DNA of 64,000 nucleotides from Beroe forskalii (taxonomy: Eukaryota; Ctenophora; Nuda; Beroida; Beroidae), in NCBI GenBank assembly GCA_011033025.1, contig WFMF01000166.1:248001-312000 (forward strand). The letters are read 5' to 3'. The notes beneath the pieces were generated by a model that had not been told where the DNA came from, made no database searches, and saw nothing but the letters and a program-made list of their open reading frames with translations. The position numbers and the translations under genes are program-made. Positions 1-12,000 of the stretch are shown here, piece after piece. The first letter of the stretch is position 1; each line of letters begins with the position of its first letter.

Positions 1-654
1 CAACTTCAAGTAGCTGATCCGGGTTGAGTAGCCGAATCGGATAGCCGAGTTAGTCTTAGTTGCTGCGTCACGTTGAGTGGCTGATTTGAGTCAATGATTT
101 GACTGGTCGGATCGAATCAAGTGGGCGAGTCCAGTAGTTGAGTCCACTTGAGTGCCCGATTCAATTCGATGGGCTTATTCGAGTTAAATGGCCGCTTCTA
201 TTTCATTCAGTACAGTATTTCACTTGGGACAGTATTTCAGTCGGTACAATTTATCATTTGGGACAGTACATAAAGCTATAAAGGATCGTTCGCATATTAT
301 TACGTAATCACTTAGGGGGAGGAGGGTTCCGAATGATTCCGTAAAATGTTATTGTAACAAATATTAATACAACTACTGTAAATTTCATTACAAGGGGAGG
401 GGTAAAATCGGGACAGTATATCATTCGGGACATGAGTATTTTAATAACAATCCAGTATAATTTGAGGAAGCTATGGCTATAGATCCTACGCAATTGTGAG
501 AAACTTTTTAAAGCGATCTTTAAGCAATAGGGCTCCATTTTCTAGGGCTATTTCAAGTCACATTCATCCTCGGGGGCCCCACAAAAATTTGACCGAATTT
601 TTCCTCTAAAATGCAAGTAACCCATAAATTAAGTTATTGGACGATATTGAACAA
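1..654. other. non-coding, dispersed repeat copy
   Basis: 1-190 is a degenerate run of GAGT/CCGA-type short words (TTGAGTGGC, CCGAGTT). 275-360 carries an AAGGATCGTTC...GGGGGAGGAGGG motif shared with 40868-40955, so it is a dispersed repeat. No gene is seen. Confidence 0.4.
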
Positions 655-1013
<359 letters not shown>

Positions 1014-1129
1014 ATCAATAATGAAAAATAACCAATATATTTATACTATGTGAAGGAAAAAGTACCTTAGTCCTAACTTAACCTGCCCTTAAGGACAAAA
1101 ATGGGTTGCTTGTTTCTGCTCTAAGGGTC

Positions 1130-1345
1130 AATCTAGAAAAGGCCGGTTTATTTGGGGCCGGTTAATTAATGGGGGTGGCAAGTTTGGTATACCGGACAAT
1201 GGGGGAGCCCGAGTTATCATGAGGGAGCCCGAGTTAATACGGGGGTAGTCCGGGTTTTGATCAATGATCATGGGGGAGACCAAACTAGGGGGGAGAGGGC
1301 ATGGGGTGGCCCAATATAACGGAGGGGATCCCATATTTAAAGCGA
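1130..1345. repeat. degenerate GGGGGAGCCCGAGTT repeats and GGCCGG motifs
   Basis: Several imperfect copies of a GGGAGCCCGAGTTA-like word lead into the satellite at 1351. 1137-1170 has two GGCCGGTTTA/GGCCGGTTAA motifs also seen at 2.5, 11.6 and 52.4 kb. Confidence 0.5.
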
Positions 1346-1350
1346 GGGGG

Positions 1351-2140
1351 AGCCCAAGGTAGGGTGGAGCCATACGCAGTATAGCCCAGGATAAGGGTTG
1401 GTCTGGTATGGTGGATCCCGTGTTTGGGGGTTAGCCCAAGGCATTGCAGAAGCCCAAGGTAGGGTGGAGCCATATGCGGTATAGCCCAGGATAAGGGTTG
1501 GTCTGGTATGGTGGATCCCGTGTTTGGGGGTTAGCCCAAGGCATTGCAGAAGCCCAAGGTAGGGTGGAGCCATATGCGGTATAGCCCAGGATATGGGTTG
1601 GTCTGTTATGGTGGATCCTGTGTTTGGGGGTTAGCCCAAGGCATTGCAGAAGCCCAAGGTAGGGTGGAGCCATACGCGGTATAGCCCAGGATAAGGGTTG
1701 GTCTGGTATGGTGGATCCCGTGTTTGGGGGTTAGCCCAAGGCATTGCAGAAGCCCAAGGTAGGGTGGAGCCATATGCGGTATAGCCCAGGATATGGGTTG
1801 GTCTGTTATGGTGGATCCCGTGTTTGGGGGTTAGCCCAAGGCATTGCAGAAGCCCAAGGTAGAGTGGAGCCATATGCGGTATAGCCCAGGATAAGGGTTG
1901 GTCTGGTATGGTTGATCCCGTGTTTAGGGGTTAGCCCAAAGCATTGCAGAAGCCCAAGGTAGGGGGAGCCATATGCGGTATAGCCCAGGATAAGGACGAG
2001 TCTGGTTTTGGCGATCCCTTGTTTGGGGGTTAGCCCAAGGCATTCCAGAAGCCCAAGGTAGGGTGGAGCCTTATGCGGTATAGCCCAGGATAAGGGCGAG
2101 TCTGGTATGGTGGATCCCTTGTTTAGGGATGAGACCATAG
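1351..2140. repeat. ~100-bp tandem satellite, about 8 copies
   Basis: Units begin AGCCCAAGGTAGGGTGGAGC at 1351, 1451, 1551, 1651, 1751, 1851 and 1951, and (99-bp step) at 2050. Copies are about 95% alike; the last two diverge. Overlapping ORFs in this stretch are by-products of the repeat lacking stops and are not genes. Confidence 0.95.
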
Positions 2141-2379
2141 GAAGTGGGTAAGCCCAAGATTAAGGGTAGCGGTGTATAGGGGAGCCCGTGATAAGAGGTT
2201 AGCCCAAGTGTATAGGGCGAGCCTAGGTATGGTAAACTCTGTTTCAATGGGGGCTCCCATAACTTGTCACCCCCATTGAAATAATGCTGGTTCATTTAAG
2301 TTAGATGGAACGTCTGTATAGATTGAAGCTACTTTGAGCCATAAAACAGATACTAGACAGTGATTTAAATATTGATATT

Positions 2380-2560
2380 AAACCATGGTTTGGGTTTTTG
2401 ATTTAACATGCTGAGTACAAATTGGTTTCAATGGTAATTTTTGAGCAAAAAAATCCTTCGTTCGGCATCTGCTTGAAAAAAATGACGCCGGTTGAAATGC
2501 ATAAAAAATGGTCCATATGGCCAGTTAAAATCCGGTTAAATAAAGGTCAATAAGGTAGGG
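2380..2560. repeat. dispersed repeat ending in CCGGTTAAATAAAGGTCAAT
   Basis: Shares its 3' end (GGTTAAA, then AAAGG(T/C)CAATAAGGTA) with 11535-11640 and, less closely, with 52390-52535. Probably a copy of a transposable element. Confidence 0.4.
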
Positions 2561-3289
2561 GTTTTCCTACTAACTCACCAACCAAGTTTTGATTCTGTTG
2601 GAAGTCGATACGATAAAAACCAATAAGATTGTGATTTTAATGGAGAAAGCAAGTATGTGTTTTTTGTACTAAGTATGAAGAGATGTACTTTATCCTTTTA
2701 TCTTAATCAAATTAATATAAACAAAGTGCTTATGTGTTTTTGCATTTAAGAAAGAAGCCAAGTATGTATTTTATGTACTAAGATGGAAACCAAAGTATGT
2801 GTTTTTGCCATTTTTGAAGAAAACAATTATGTGTTCCTTCTGCTAAGTGAAAAAAATGGTATGTATCTTTATGTATTTAGGAAAAAAGCAAGTATTTGTT
2901 TCTTATCATAAGGAAAAGTCATACTAAGTGGCCAATACTTGGGAAAAAACAAAGTTACTGAAAGAGTTACTAAGGCAGAAAAAAGTAACATAAAAATGGA
3001 TATTTATTGCTATCTATCTTAATTAGCGGAAAACTTTGATAATATTAATAATATTCAAGAAAAATAGATACTTACTCGTTAAAAAACTAGGAAAAACAAG
3101 TCATTCTAAGTGGAGTTATTCGAATTACTAAATCGAATCACTTTTTTGCATATATCTCGAAACTATACTTTTGTCAGTTACTTGTTTCTTTCTTATGTAC
3201 AAAAGTGTGTTTCTCAACACAACCCCAGATTAGTTCCGTAGTCCGGTGAGATCGTAGTTGATGGTCGGTTCTTCCGCCTCCTCTCTCAC

Positions 3290-3560
3290 ATAAAGACTAG
3301 CTTATATAACATCAAGATCGAAGATAATAGTACTGTGTTGGCATCGAATGTCAAATGCAAGGAAATATCTTGATTATCCTTGAGGTATAAAGCCAACATT
3401 TGTCACTATAGTTGTTCGGATATGGCCTAGCCTGGTGAGTTTAGTGGATGTCCTTGCTGAATGGCATGTTAAACAAGGAACTGAAGCTGAGAGGTTCCCT
3501 TCAGTCTGAACAGCTATTGTGTCAAATGTTGGTATAAACAAAAGTGTGTTTCTCAACACA
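3290..3560. repeat. dispersed repeat family B, copy 1
   Basis: Contains TATAACATCAAGATC, AATGCAAGGAAATATCTTGA and later AAACAAGGAACTGAAGC with GTGTCAAATGTTGGT. The same blocks appear at 6248-6335 and 7258-7378, where they are about 920 nt apart. No coding potential is seen. Confidence 0.6.
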
Positions 3561-3659
3561 AGCCCAAATTTACCCTGACAAATTGGTTTTGTAGGGATTT
3601 ATGCTAGCAAACAGGAAGTGGACTTGTAGCTTGAAGGTCACTAGCTTTGGTTTAAGTTG

Positions 3660-4060
3660 TCAGTCTGAGCTTGCTTGAATTTGGTGGTATTCATTGTCTG
3701 AGTGAAGGAGGCTGCCTACTGGTTGCTGGTAGGGAGTATGCCACATATAGTTGTAAATCCGAAGTCTTATCTTAAATAATTGTTGGACATCAATTTTCGA
3801 ATCCAAGGATCTGATTAGAGGCAAAGAGACTAAACTGTGAATCATCAGTGGTTACCTTGCAGAGGCAAGGCCCTCCCTTGTCAACTGTGACAAGGATTCT
3901 CCGTGAGCAGGTGACGAGAGAGGACTTGTTGGCTTCCGCCCACCATCCTCTCACAGCCTAAAACCACAAGGCTGGGCCACCCATAACTCTGGAATTCTGA
4001 GCATGACAGTTTAGAGAGTAAGGGGGATTGGATGAAGAGATCAATGGAAGTGGAGAAGAT
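3660..4060 (-). repeat. dispersed repeat family A, copy 1 (reverse)
   Basis: On the minus strand it reads GGTAACCACTGATGATTCAC followed by AGTTTAGTCTCTTTGCC. Further upstream it has GGTGGCCCAGCC-like and ATCAATGGAAGTGG-like words. Copies on the plus strand lie at 8850-9000 and 52960-53290. Confidence 0.6.
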
Positions 4061-4502
4061 GAGTAATGATAAATTATAAATAGAGTAGGTATGTATGATT
4101 GATAATCTTAATATTGGCTAATTTCACATGGGTCGCAATAGTTTGGTATGTACCTATACCTAATGGAACTCCTCAGTTGCAATTCCTTGTTGAACATGCC
4201 ATAGGAAGGATGTTCTCTGAGTTTGCTGGGCTATGACATAAGTTGTATTCTGGTAAAGGTGATTTGTAAAGTAATTCAATAATTTTGTTTGATATATCTC
4301 ATAATTTTGGTTGTACTTATTTTAGTGCTTAGACTAGGTAGTATAGTGTATGTAAGTACTAGTACTTGAGTGTGGAGTTTCTGCATGATGCTTTATTACT
4401 ATCTTACAATTAGTCAATGATCATTTCTATTTCATATATTTTTATCGATTAGTTTTATTCTTTCTTTTGGTAAAAGTGTCACAAGAGTTGTGATTTTTGT
4501 CC

Positions 4503-4785
4503 AATAGATCCATTGGATCCATCATGTCCAATGGACATGTCCAATGGACATCCATTGGACATCCAATGGACATCCATTGAACATGATGTCCATCGGTAAA
4601 AATGTCCAATGGTGTTCAATGGATCCATTGGATCCATTTTTTATGTTCAATGGACATGTTCAATGGATGTTCAATGGATCCATCTGAGTGGATCCAATGG
4701 ACACAATCACCAAACATGGTTTGGTAGATGGACATCAGACTGGTATTTTTGTTCATTGGATCCATTGTGTCCATTGGATCCATAC
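4503..4785. repeat. palindromic minisatellite of (T)CCATTGGA/(T)CCAATGGA words
   Basis: Dozens of alternating CCATTGGATCCA, CCAATGGACAT and CATGTCCAATGGACA words. Because CCATTGG and CCAATGG are mutual reverse complements, the tract can form many hairpins. No reading frame is meaningful here. Confidence 0.85.
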
Positions 4786-5027
4786 CTTCTTCCTATGATA
4801 TGACTCCCTGTCCTCTTCATTTGCCACTTTTCTGCTAGGCAGTACTACATACTTTTTTGGATTGCTTGATTACAGATCTTTTTTCCTCCTGACCCCTTCC
4901 CTGATACTGTTAATGTAAAGTACCCCCTAACCAATGGCCTTCCTTTTTTCCTTGACCCTATCCTATAAAGATGAAAATGACCACTTAGTTATTGCCTTTG
5001 GAATTCCTCACATAATACTATAGTACT

Positions 5028-5240
5028 TTTGTGCCATTATGCCTGGAGTGTTGCAACATGCCTGATTCAGTATTCCACAAACTTTTTGAATGTCAACAGT
5101 ATAGTACTGAAGTCAAAGCACTCAGAGATCAAATGCTTCATCTACAAGACCTAGAAGTTAACTTTCATCTTGAAGTAATGTTTACTGATGATCTGTTTAT
5201 CAAAGAAACTTTTCCTGGACCTTGTTCTGTTGATCTGTAA
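5028..5240 (+). pseudogene. possible non-LTR retrotransposon (RT C-terminus) fragment
   Basis: A 70-codon reading frame with CLECCNMPDSVFHKLFEC resembles the C-x2-C-x8-H-x4-C end of many LINE reverse transcriptases (typically ...ETP-H-LF-C). No RT catalytic motif lies upstream, so it would be a fragment at most. Weak call. Confidence 0.3.
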
Positions 5241-8200
5241 GGAATCAGCTTTCAACGATGATTACCTGGTTTAGTGAACAATGACTAATCAATTTAATTG
5301 TTTATTGATTTTTATTCCATGAAATAGGTACTACTGTTTAGTGTTTATGCATATTTTGTTCTACTTTTAAACTTTATAATTTTTTTGACAATGGGGTTTA
5401 ATAACGCCAATTTAAAGATTTTTAACATTTCAAACCTTTTAAATATATTTTAATTTATTACTGGATTTGAATAGCATGGTGTGCTATAGCATGAAGATAA
5501 TAGTTTTTAAATATATTGTTCATTGGGCTCACAATAAGGAGCAGGTTATACCGTGGGTATAACTAAGCAGATTAATTAATTAATTAATCTTAAGTTCAGA
5601 TTATTGCTATGCCACTTTAGCTCTTTAGGTTGTCCTCCATATACTGCCTGCCAAAAACCCGCATTTCAATAAGCTGTTAATAAGTCAACACTGGACATAA
5701 ATGCTCAAGTGGGTTTTATTTGACTATATTCAAGGTAGTGAAATATTAAGTTGCTTTCAGGAAAAGATAAAAGTAGCAGATATAAAGATTGGTATGAGAG
5801 GGCAATTCACCCATTTGGATATCCATCTCAAGGCAGCTTCCGAGAATCAACCATGTACCACTTCATGACATATTGGCAACAAATTCTCTTCTTTTACCGA
5901 CTATATTGTCATCTTCCAAGCTCAAATTGGTTAGCCATTGGAATGCAAACTCTACTCATAACAATGGAGATTTAAACATTGGATCTCTTAGCACTTTGGT
6001 GAGATCTTTGTTGAACTCGAATTTGGCCAGTCCCCTGTAATTGAAATTTTGATTAATTAATAAGCCGTCACTTTTAAAAGGCTTTAAAGTGAAATTAGAA
6101 ATTGCTCAGATGATATCAATCATTTGTTTGACTAATTATTTGTTTGGCTAACAAAAGATTACCTCTATGTTGAGTTGCTTATATTGTATCTCTTAATTCT
6201 TACCACTAACCGATTGTCTTCTCTTATTCACAAATCAGGGATTGGAGTTGAAACATATATAACATCAAGATTGGAAATAATTAATACTGTGTTGAAATCA
6301 ATTGTCAAACGCAAGGAAATGTCTTCTTGATCGAATTTAACATATAAAACATTATTGTAAAGGATTAAGGCAGTTGAAGCACCTGTGCTTAGTCAGGCCC
6401 ATGTGCCGGCTTAAAACGGAGTTGAAATCCAGCAATTTTTTTGCAGGGTAGTAGAGAAATAACTTCCTTCTAGAGAAGTATTAATTTTATTTGAATTTAG
6501 TCTTTAGATTTTCCGTAATTAATTCTCAAAGTTGGAAAAAGTATCGTGAAAAACAAGATCTAATGAAAGGTTTAATTCACCAGTTGCTCACCTCGTTATA
6601 GTGATTGGCGATTGCCTGCAGAAACTGCATGTGCATTTTAACAAAGAATCTGCCATTTCGTCATTGTGTATTTTGGAGACGTTTCAACTGTTTGAAGTCA
6701 TAACTAACATTCTCAATGGAATTTTCGAGTTTGGTAAAAAGTTTTCGACAGAATACTATCAACTCTAATGACTATTGTAGGAGAAAAGGTAAGAGTTGAA
6801 CATTTCCTTCCATTGTGAAAATCAGCGATAATTCTTTCAATCAAGATATCTGTAGTTTCGATAGTTTGCTGCAAGGATTCGATAGAAGGAGGAATTCATA
6901 TCTACACAACTTAGAAGTGATAATGGGGACAACTTTGATTTCAATGATTTGTTGCTCATCTTTTCTCTGAATCTGTGCTTCAGATTATAAAACCATTGTT
7001 CTTGAGTTCTTCATATTTACTGTTATGTGTCCTCGAAATTAATTTAAAATCGCAAAATCTGCAACATTTTTTGATTCATATTCAAATCCTATGTAAATAT
7101 TTCGTAATTTCGTTACGTTGCACCCCTACCCCAGTAACAAAAATTGCATCAATGACTTCGTTCACTTTATCGTACCTCCAATTACTGACTATACGTCCAA
7201 TTAAAGAGAACCTCCAATGGGTTTTCTCGTATAACATATTTTGTCACAGAACTTGGTTATGAGCCTAACCTGGTGAACTCAGTGATTGTCCTTGCTTAAT
7301 TGCATCTTAAACAAGGAACTGAAGCAGAGAAGTTCCGTTCAGACCAAACTATTGTGTCAAATGTTGGTTTATACGAACTGTGTTTCTTAGATTACATGAT
7401 TGTACTGACTTAAACACATCTCAGTATTATAATAATCCACTGTTACTTACCATCCCACTGTTGCTGACCTAGTATGTTAAGATGTTAGCATCCTAGTGCT
7501 TGTGTTTGAGAGGGCATATTGTTCCTATGAAATATCCGGACCACATGCACGGGGGATGGTGGTTGATGCAATAAAAGTTGATATATCCGCTGTGCAAGAC
7601 TTGCCTCCAGTTAATACATCTAAAGTCATTGTTTTAAGGAAAGTCTCCACACAGGCAGATTTATTATAGGTGTCGAGTTATAATATACAATCAGATTAAT
7701 CAAAGGACAGACCTCGCACACTCTAATGGAAATCTGTTCAGTATTCCGCACATTCCGTGGCTTGCCAGTGGCTCCTCCACAGCCTCCTGCCTTTGCTACG
7801 GTCTCCTCTCTTTTGTAGCAACTCTCATTGGACAGTGCTGCTCACCTCAGTATAGGGTCTTGGGATTGGTCAATTCTTTATCTTCACACTTGTGATTGGT
7901 CAGTATCTTAACTTCTAACTTGTAATTGGTCAGTGTTTTAACTTCTTACTATGGATCGGGGAGCAACTTTTTTGTTATCTAGGGTTAACATTTTTGTTTC
8001 TTTATATCTCTCTGAACCAGTTCTCACTTGCACTTACCAGCTATCTCATTTCTTGCAATGCTCTATAATAGTATAATCTACATATCTGCGCCATAATTTG
8101 TCATTAAGAAACTTGAGTTAATGTTCCATATTTTGCTCGCAGATGATTGTCGTCAAACGACTCACGTGACATCATCATATCAATGTCGACCGGCATTAAA

Positions 8201-8849
8201 ATTTTACGGTTTTCTGGTAAGAATCCCTGTTAATATCGTCGTATATATATTATTAAATCAACTCAGAGATATGATACGTCAAAGATATTTGAAAGTTTTT
8301 CATGCAGCGGCTCTCAAATTATACTTTTTAAAATGTGAATCTGGAAATAGTTAACAACGATGAACGAACAAGGTCATATTTGAAACGTAATAATGTTTAT
8401 TTAAAATTATAATTAGTTTTTGCTGACGCATTTCATTAGCATAATATGACTGAAATGAGTGAGGGTATGGAATCAATACGCCAAATAAAGTTTAAATAGC
8501 ACGAATTAAAGATAATGAATAAAATAAAGCCAGTTTAAGAGAGTAAAATCTGATTTAAGTAATTCTGTGACGTTGGGCTTTTCTTTTGATCGGGGAAATA
8601 ATTTTTGTTTAAACGCGGAATTTCCCAAAATGGTACATGCCAAAGTTAATGGATGGCAACACATGATTAAGTTTTTAAGAAGCTCGTTACGACGCAGTAT
8701 AAAAGTATAAAGGCCAGGGATTCATGGTTTTTCGTCTCCACATTGGCAAGAGAGCATTTCCTCTTTTGCTAAAAGTCGGGTCAAATTAAGCGTCGAAACA
8801 CCTCGGTTTCCCTTTGCCACCTGCTGATGGGACATCTACATCGCACATG
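5241..8849. other. AT-rich non-coding stretch with family B copy 2
   Basis: Family B blocks at 6248-6335 and 7258-7378. Three ATTGGTCA(A/G)T words are spaced ~36 bp apart at 7867-7935. A TATAAAAG word lies at 8697. No supported gene; ORFs here are short with no recognisable domain. Confidence 0.4.
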
Positions 8850-9005
8850 GCAGGGAAACCTTACAACTACAGGGTAACCGATGATGATTCACAGTTTAGT
8901 CTCTTCTGCCTCTTATGTCAATCCTTGAATTAGAAAATCGGTATGCAGTATTTTGTTATGTTTGTAGTATACCCATACACCTCTATAGATAAGACATTGG
9001 ACTTG
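8850..9005 (+). repeat. dispersed repeat family A, copy 2
   Basis: GGTAACCGATGATGATTCAC, AGTTTAGTCTCTTC and later ATACCCATACACCTCTATAG with ATAAGACATTGGA match 53155-53285 closely, and 3660-3860 in reverse. Confidence 0.65.
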
Positions 9006-12000
9006 GCTTATGATTCACAGCACTCTTTTTTGACTCATTGCACTTGCTTATGACTCATGACACTCGCTTTTGACTCATGACACTTCTCGAATCATTTACA
9101 TTTTCTCCTTTTGACTTTGAGTTTTTGTTAAGTCATCGTCAATCTCGTAATTATTATATCAGTGCTGGATATGTTATCTCAAAGCAAAATTTATAATTTG
9201 AGTTCTTTTAGTAAAATAGGATGAATATTTAGGTACTTTTAAGGTAAATTCACGTATTAATGTATTACATCTTTTTATCCAGGTAATCATGTTCGTTCTG
9301 GAACTCCTTTAAATGGTTTGTACTTTGTATTTGTAACTGCTCGGACTTAAGAAATAACATTCAACTTTGAAAATTATTGATCCGTACTTTGATATCTGTT
9401 CACTATTGCATTCTCCATAAACTTTTTCTCTTTACTACGATTTTGTGATCTTTAATTTGCCTTATTTTCGCTGAAACTGTAATCATCAAATTGAGAATGG
9501 CAAATCTTGAGAAGTGCATCTAGTTGAAAACTCTCCTGCAGATTAAATAGAAATGTAGCGAATTCTTATCTTTCTCTAGTACGTTATAAAAACTCTCATG
9601 TTTTAACCGTTTCACTTTTCGACTTTGAACACTTAAAATCCGTACTTTACGCTCTACTCACCAGTCAATGTCCTTATTACTTTTAATCAGCCACCATGAG
9701 CACGGGAGGAAGAATTGTTGCATATTAAATTAATATATCGTTACTTTGTAATAAAGGAATATATTCATTTCATAGCGTACCACAACAGTTAATAATATTT
9801 CGCATTAAATTTCTTCTTTTAAAGCTTGGTCATGCATAACGCTTTTAAAATCGCGTTCAAATCGGAGTCCATTGTGTGATGTGACTCACCGTTACTCTGG
9901 AAATGATTTGAATGAAGTTAAACAATGTATCAATTTTTCTCAAGCGTTCTCTTCTATTCTCTTCCTACAGCACATACTCAAATTCTCGATTTATTTCCTG
10001 AACGAACTTCGGAATTTCGAGTGTTCGAGGGCAATTAATGTAATGAAAAAGAATCCCTTGAAGCTGGATTCTCGCATTTATACATTTTTAGAATGACTTG
10101 AGTGACACTGTGTCACATCTGGTCACAGAAACTTGTTAGAAAACAATCGTTTTAATATCCCTCGGAAAACTGAATTCTCTGTCGTTTCAAAAGATGAAAG
10201 CTCCATAAAATGCGTCTTCCAAGTTCACATATTTCAGTATCGTTTTCTAAAATACATATCCATTAACAGTTATCCAAGATCTGTTTAGGTATCATCATCG
10301 CATCATATCCTCCTGCAATGTTAATAACAGCCATGACATGATAAGGAAGTCAATTATTAAAGCATCCTCGTTTTTGATGCTCTAAAGGCAATTGGATACA
10401 TCGAGATGATGGTTATTGGTTAACCCTTTTCTGTGCTACGGGTGAGAGATGAATCTCAGACCTCTGCAGTCTCACGACCGGCAGTGTAATTTGATTTTGG
10501 ATGGGCTAATGAGGTCCCTGTTAGTCAGGAATAAAAAACTAGTTATGATTAACGGACATAACATATTAACATTATATGCCAGCACCCTAACATAACGGCG
10601 ATATGACCCGTTTAACGTAATCAATCGACTACCGCATGTCAAATGAACTACATAGTTTGAGTCTTAATGAACCGCGACAGCAGACAAAAAATTAAGAAGT
10701 TTTTATTTATAACTTTATAATGTAGGTGAGTAGGTAGTATCAGGGTGTGTGAAATATCAAATAACTTTTCTGCCTTGAATTAATTTTGTAGCGGTTGGAT
10801 GGAGTGGAAAGAGAAATATTCATATCACGGCTTACAAAATCTCAGCATAGCAGAAAATTTTGTATCAAGAAATGTAAAAATTAGAGTTTCAACTATCCAA
10901 AATATCAAACTCGAGTATAATTTAATTGAAAAGAACTTTCAAAACCGGATTTAATCATCCAAAATTTCAAAAATTTTTCAAATTAATGGACACCAGCAGA
11001 AAACGTATGTATACTGGATACCTACACTTAAGACTTCACTCCAAAGTTTTGTCTGGCGGTTGCATTTAATATCAGATATTTTAATGATTTTGGGTGGTAA
11101 TGCTTAGTTAGGCACATAGTGTCGTAGCAATCCGAAAATCAAAGGGCCGTTACCGTGAGTGGGACTTGAACTCACGAGGTTGTAAGTTGGGGATTTGTCG
11201 GAAAAATCCCCATGTTCCACACACCATGACAGTTCAAAATGACGTCATTTTCATAATATGATAACTAAATAACTACTTGAGAAAGATCCCCACATTGCAC
11301 CCTAGCAAATTTGTAAACACCAAAATTTTACTCCACATAAAATACCTCCTAAGGTAGCCTAAACAGCCTATATAATTTACTGGAACGTCATTATATAGTA
11401 CGAAAATGAACTGAATCATAATATTAGACCACGATTTGGGTCTTTTGATGCAAATTATTAAGTAAAAATGGGTTTTATTGGCCATTTAAGAGCATAAGAT
11501 CCTGGATCTGAAATCACTAGAACAATTTTCCTTCAAGGGGCCGGTTAAAACGGTTCAACAATGATTCGATTTTTGTCCATAGGGCCGGTTAAAAAAGGGC
11601 CGATTAAAAAAGGCCGGCTAATCAAAGGCCAATAAGGTATGCTAAGAACAGTGCAAACTCATAATGTAACGACGTGAAATCATTTTATGGCCCTTTTCTG
11701 GCTTGCAATCGTCTTTCTTGGAAGGTTTGAAGTACCAAAATAGCAAAATCTACAGAAAACTAGTTCCCTAGTGAGATAATGTTATAGTGTGGTCACTGGT
11801 GCAATACTGCACGTCGATTGCTGGATTAGTCAAGCCATGAAATGCTGGGGGCAAACCAAAATACCATCACTTAAAGTATCGTGTATATGTGCAGTGTGAT
11901 CGTCAGTCGAAAGGCCGGGCATTTCATCTTCACACGGACAGGTTTTCCTTCAGGAACTATCTCTCCCTCATCTCTCCCTCAGGTTATTATATACTGTACT

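Noticed and set aside
1128..2295. Six overlapping minus-strand open frames rich in GLTPKHGI and LPWASAMPWA
   Set aside because: They follow the 100-bp satellite, repeat the same peptide and sit in shifted frames; a stop-poor tandem repeat explains them.
11155..11200. tRNA-like B box (GTTCAAGTC) on the minus strand
   Set aside because: No A box, anticodon stem or acceptor pairing; at best a SINE scrap.
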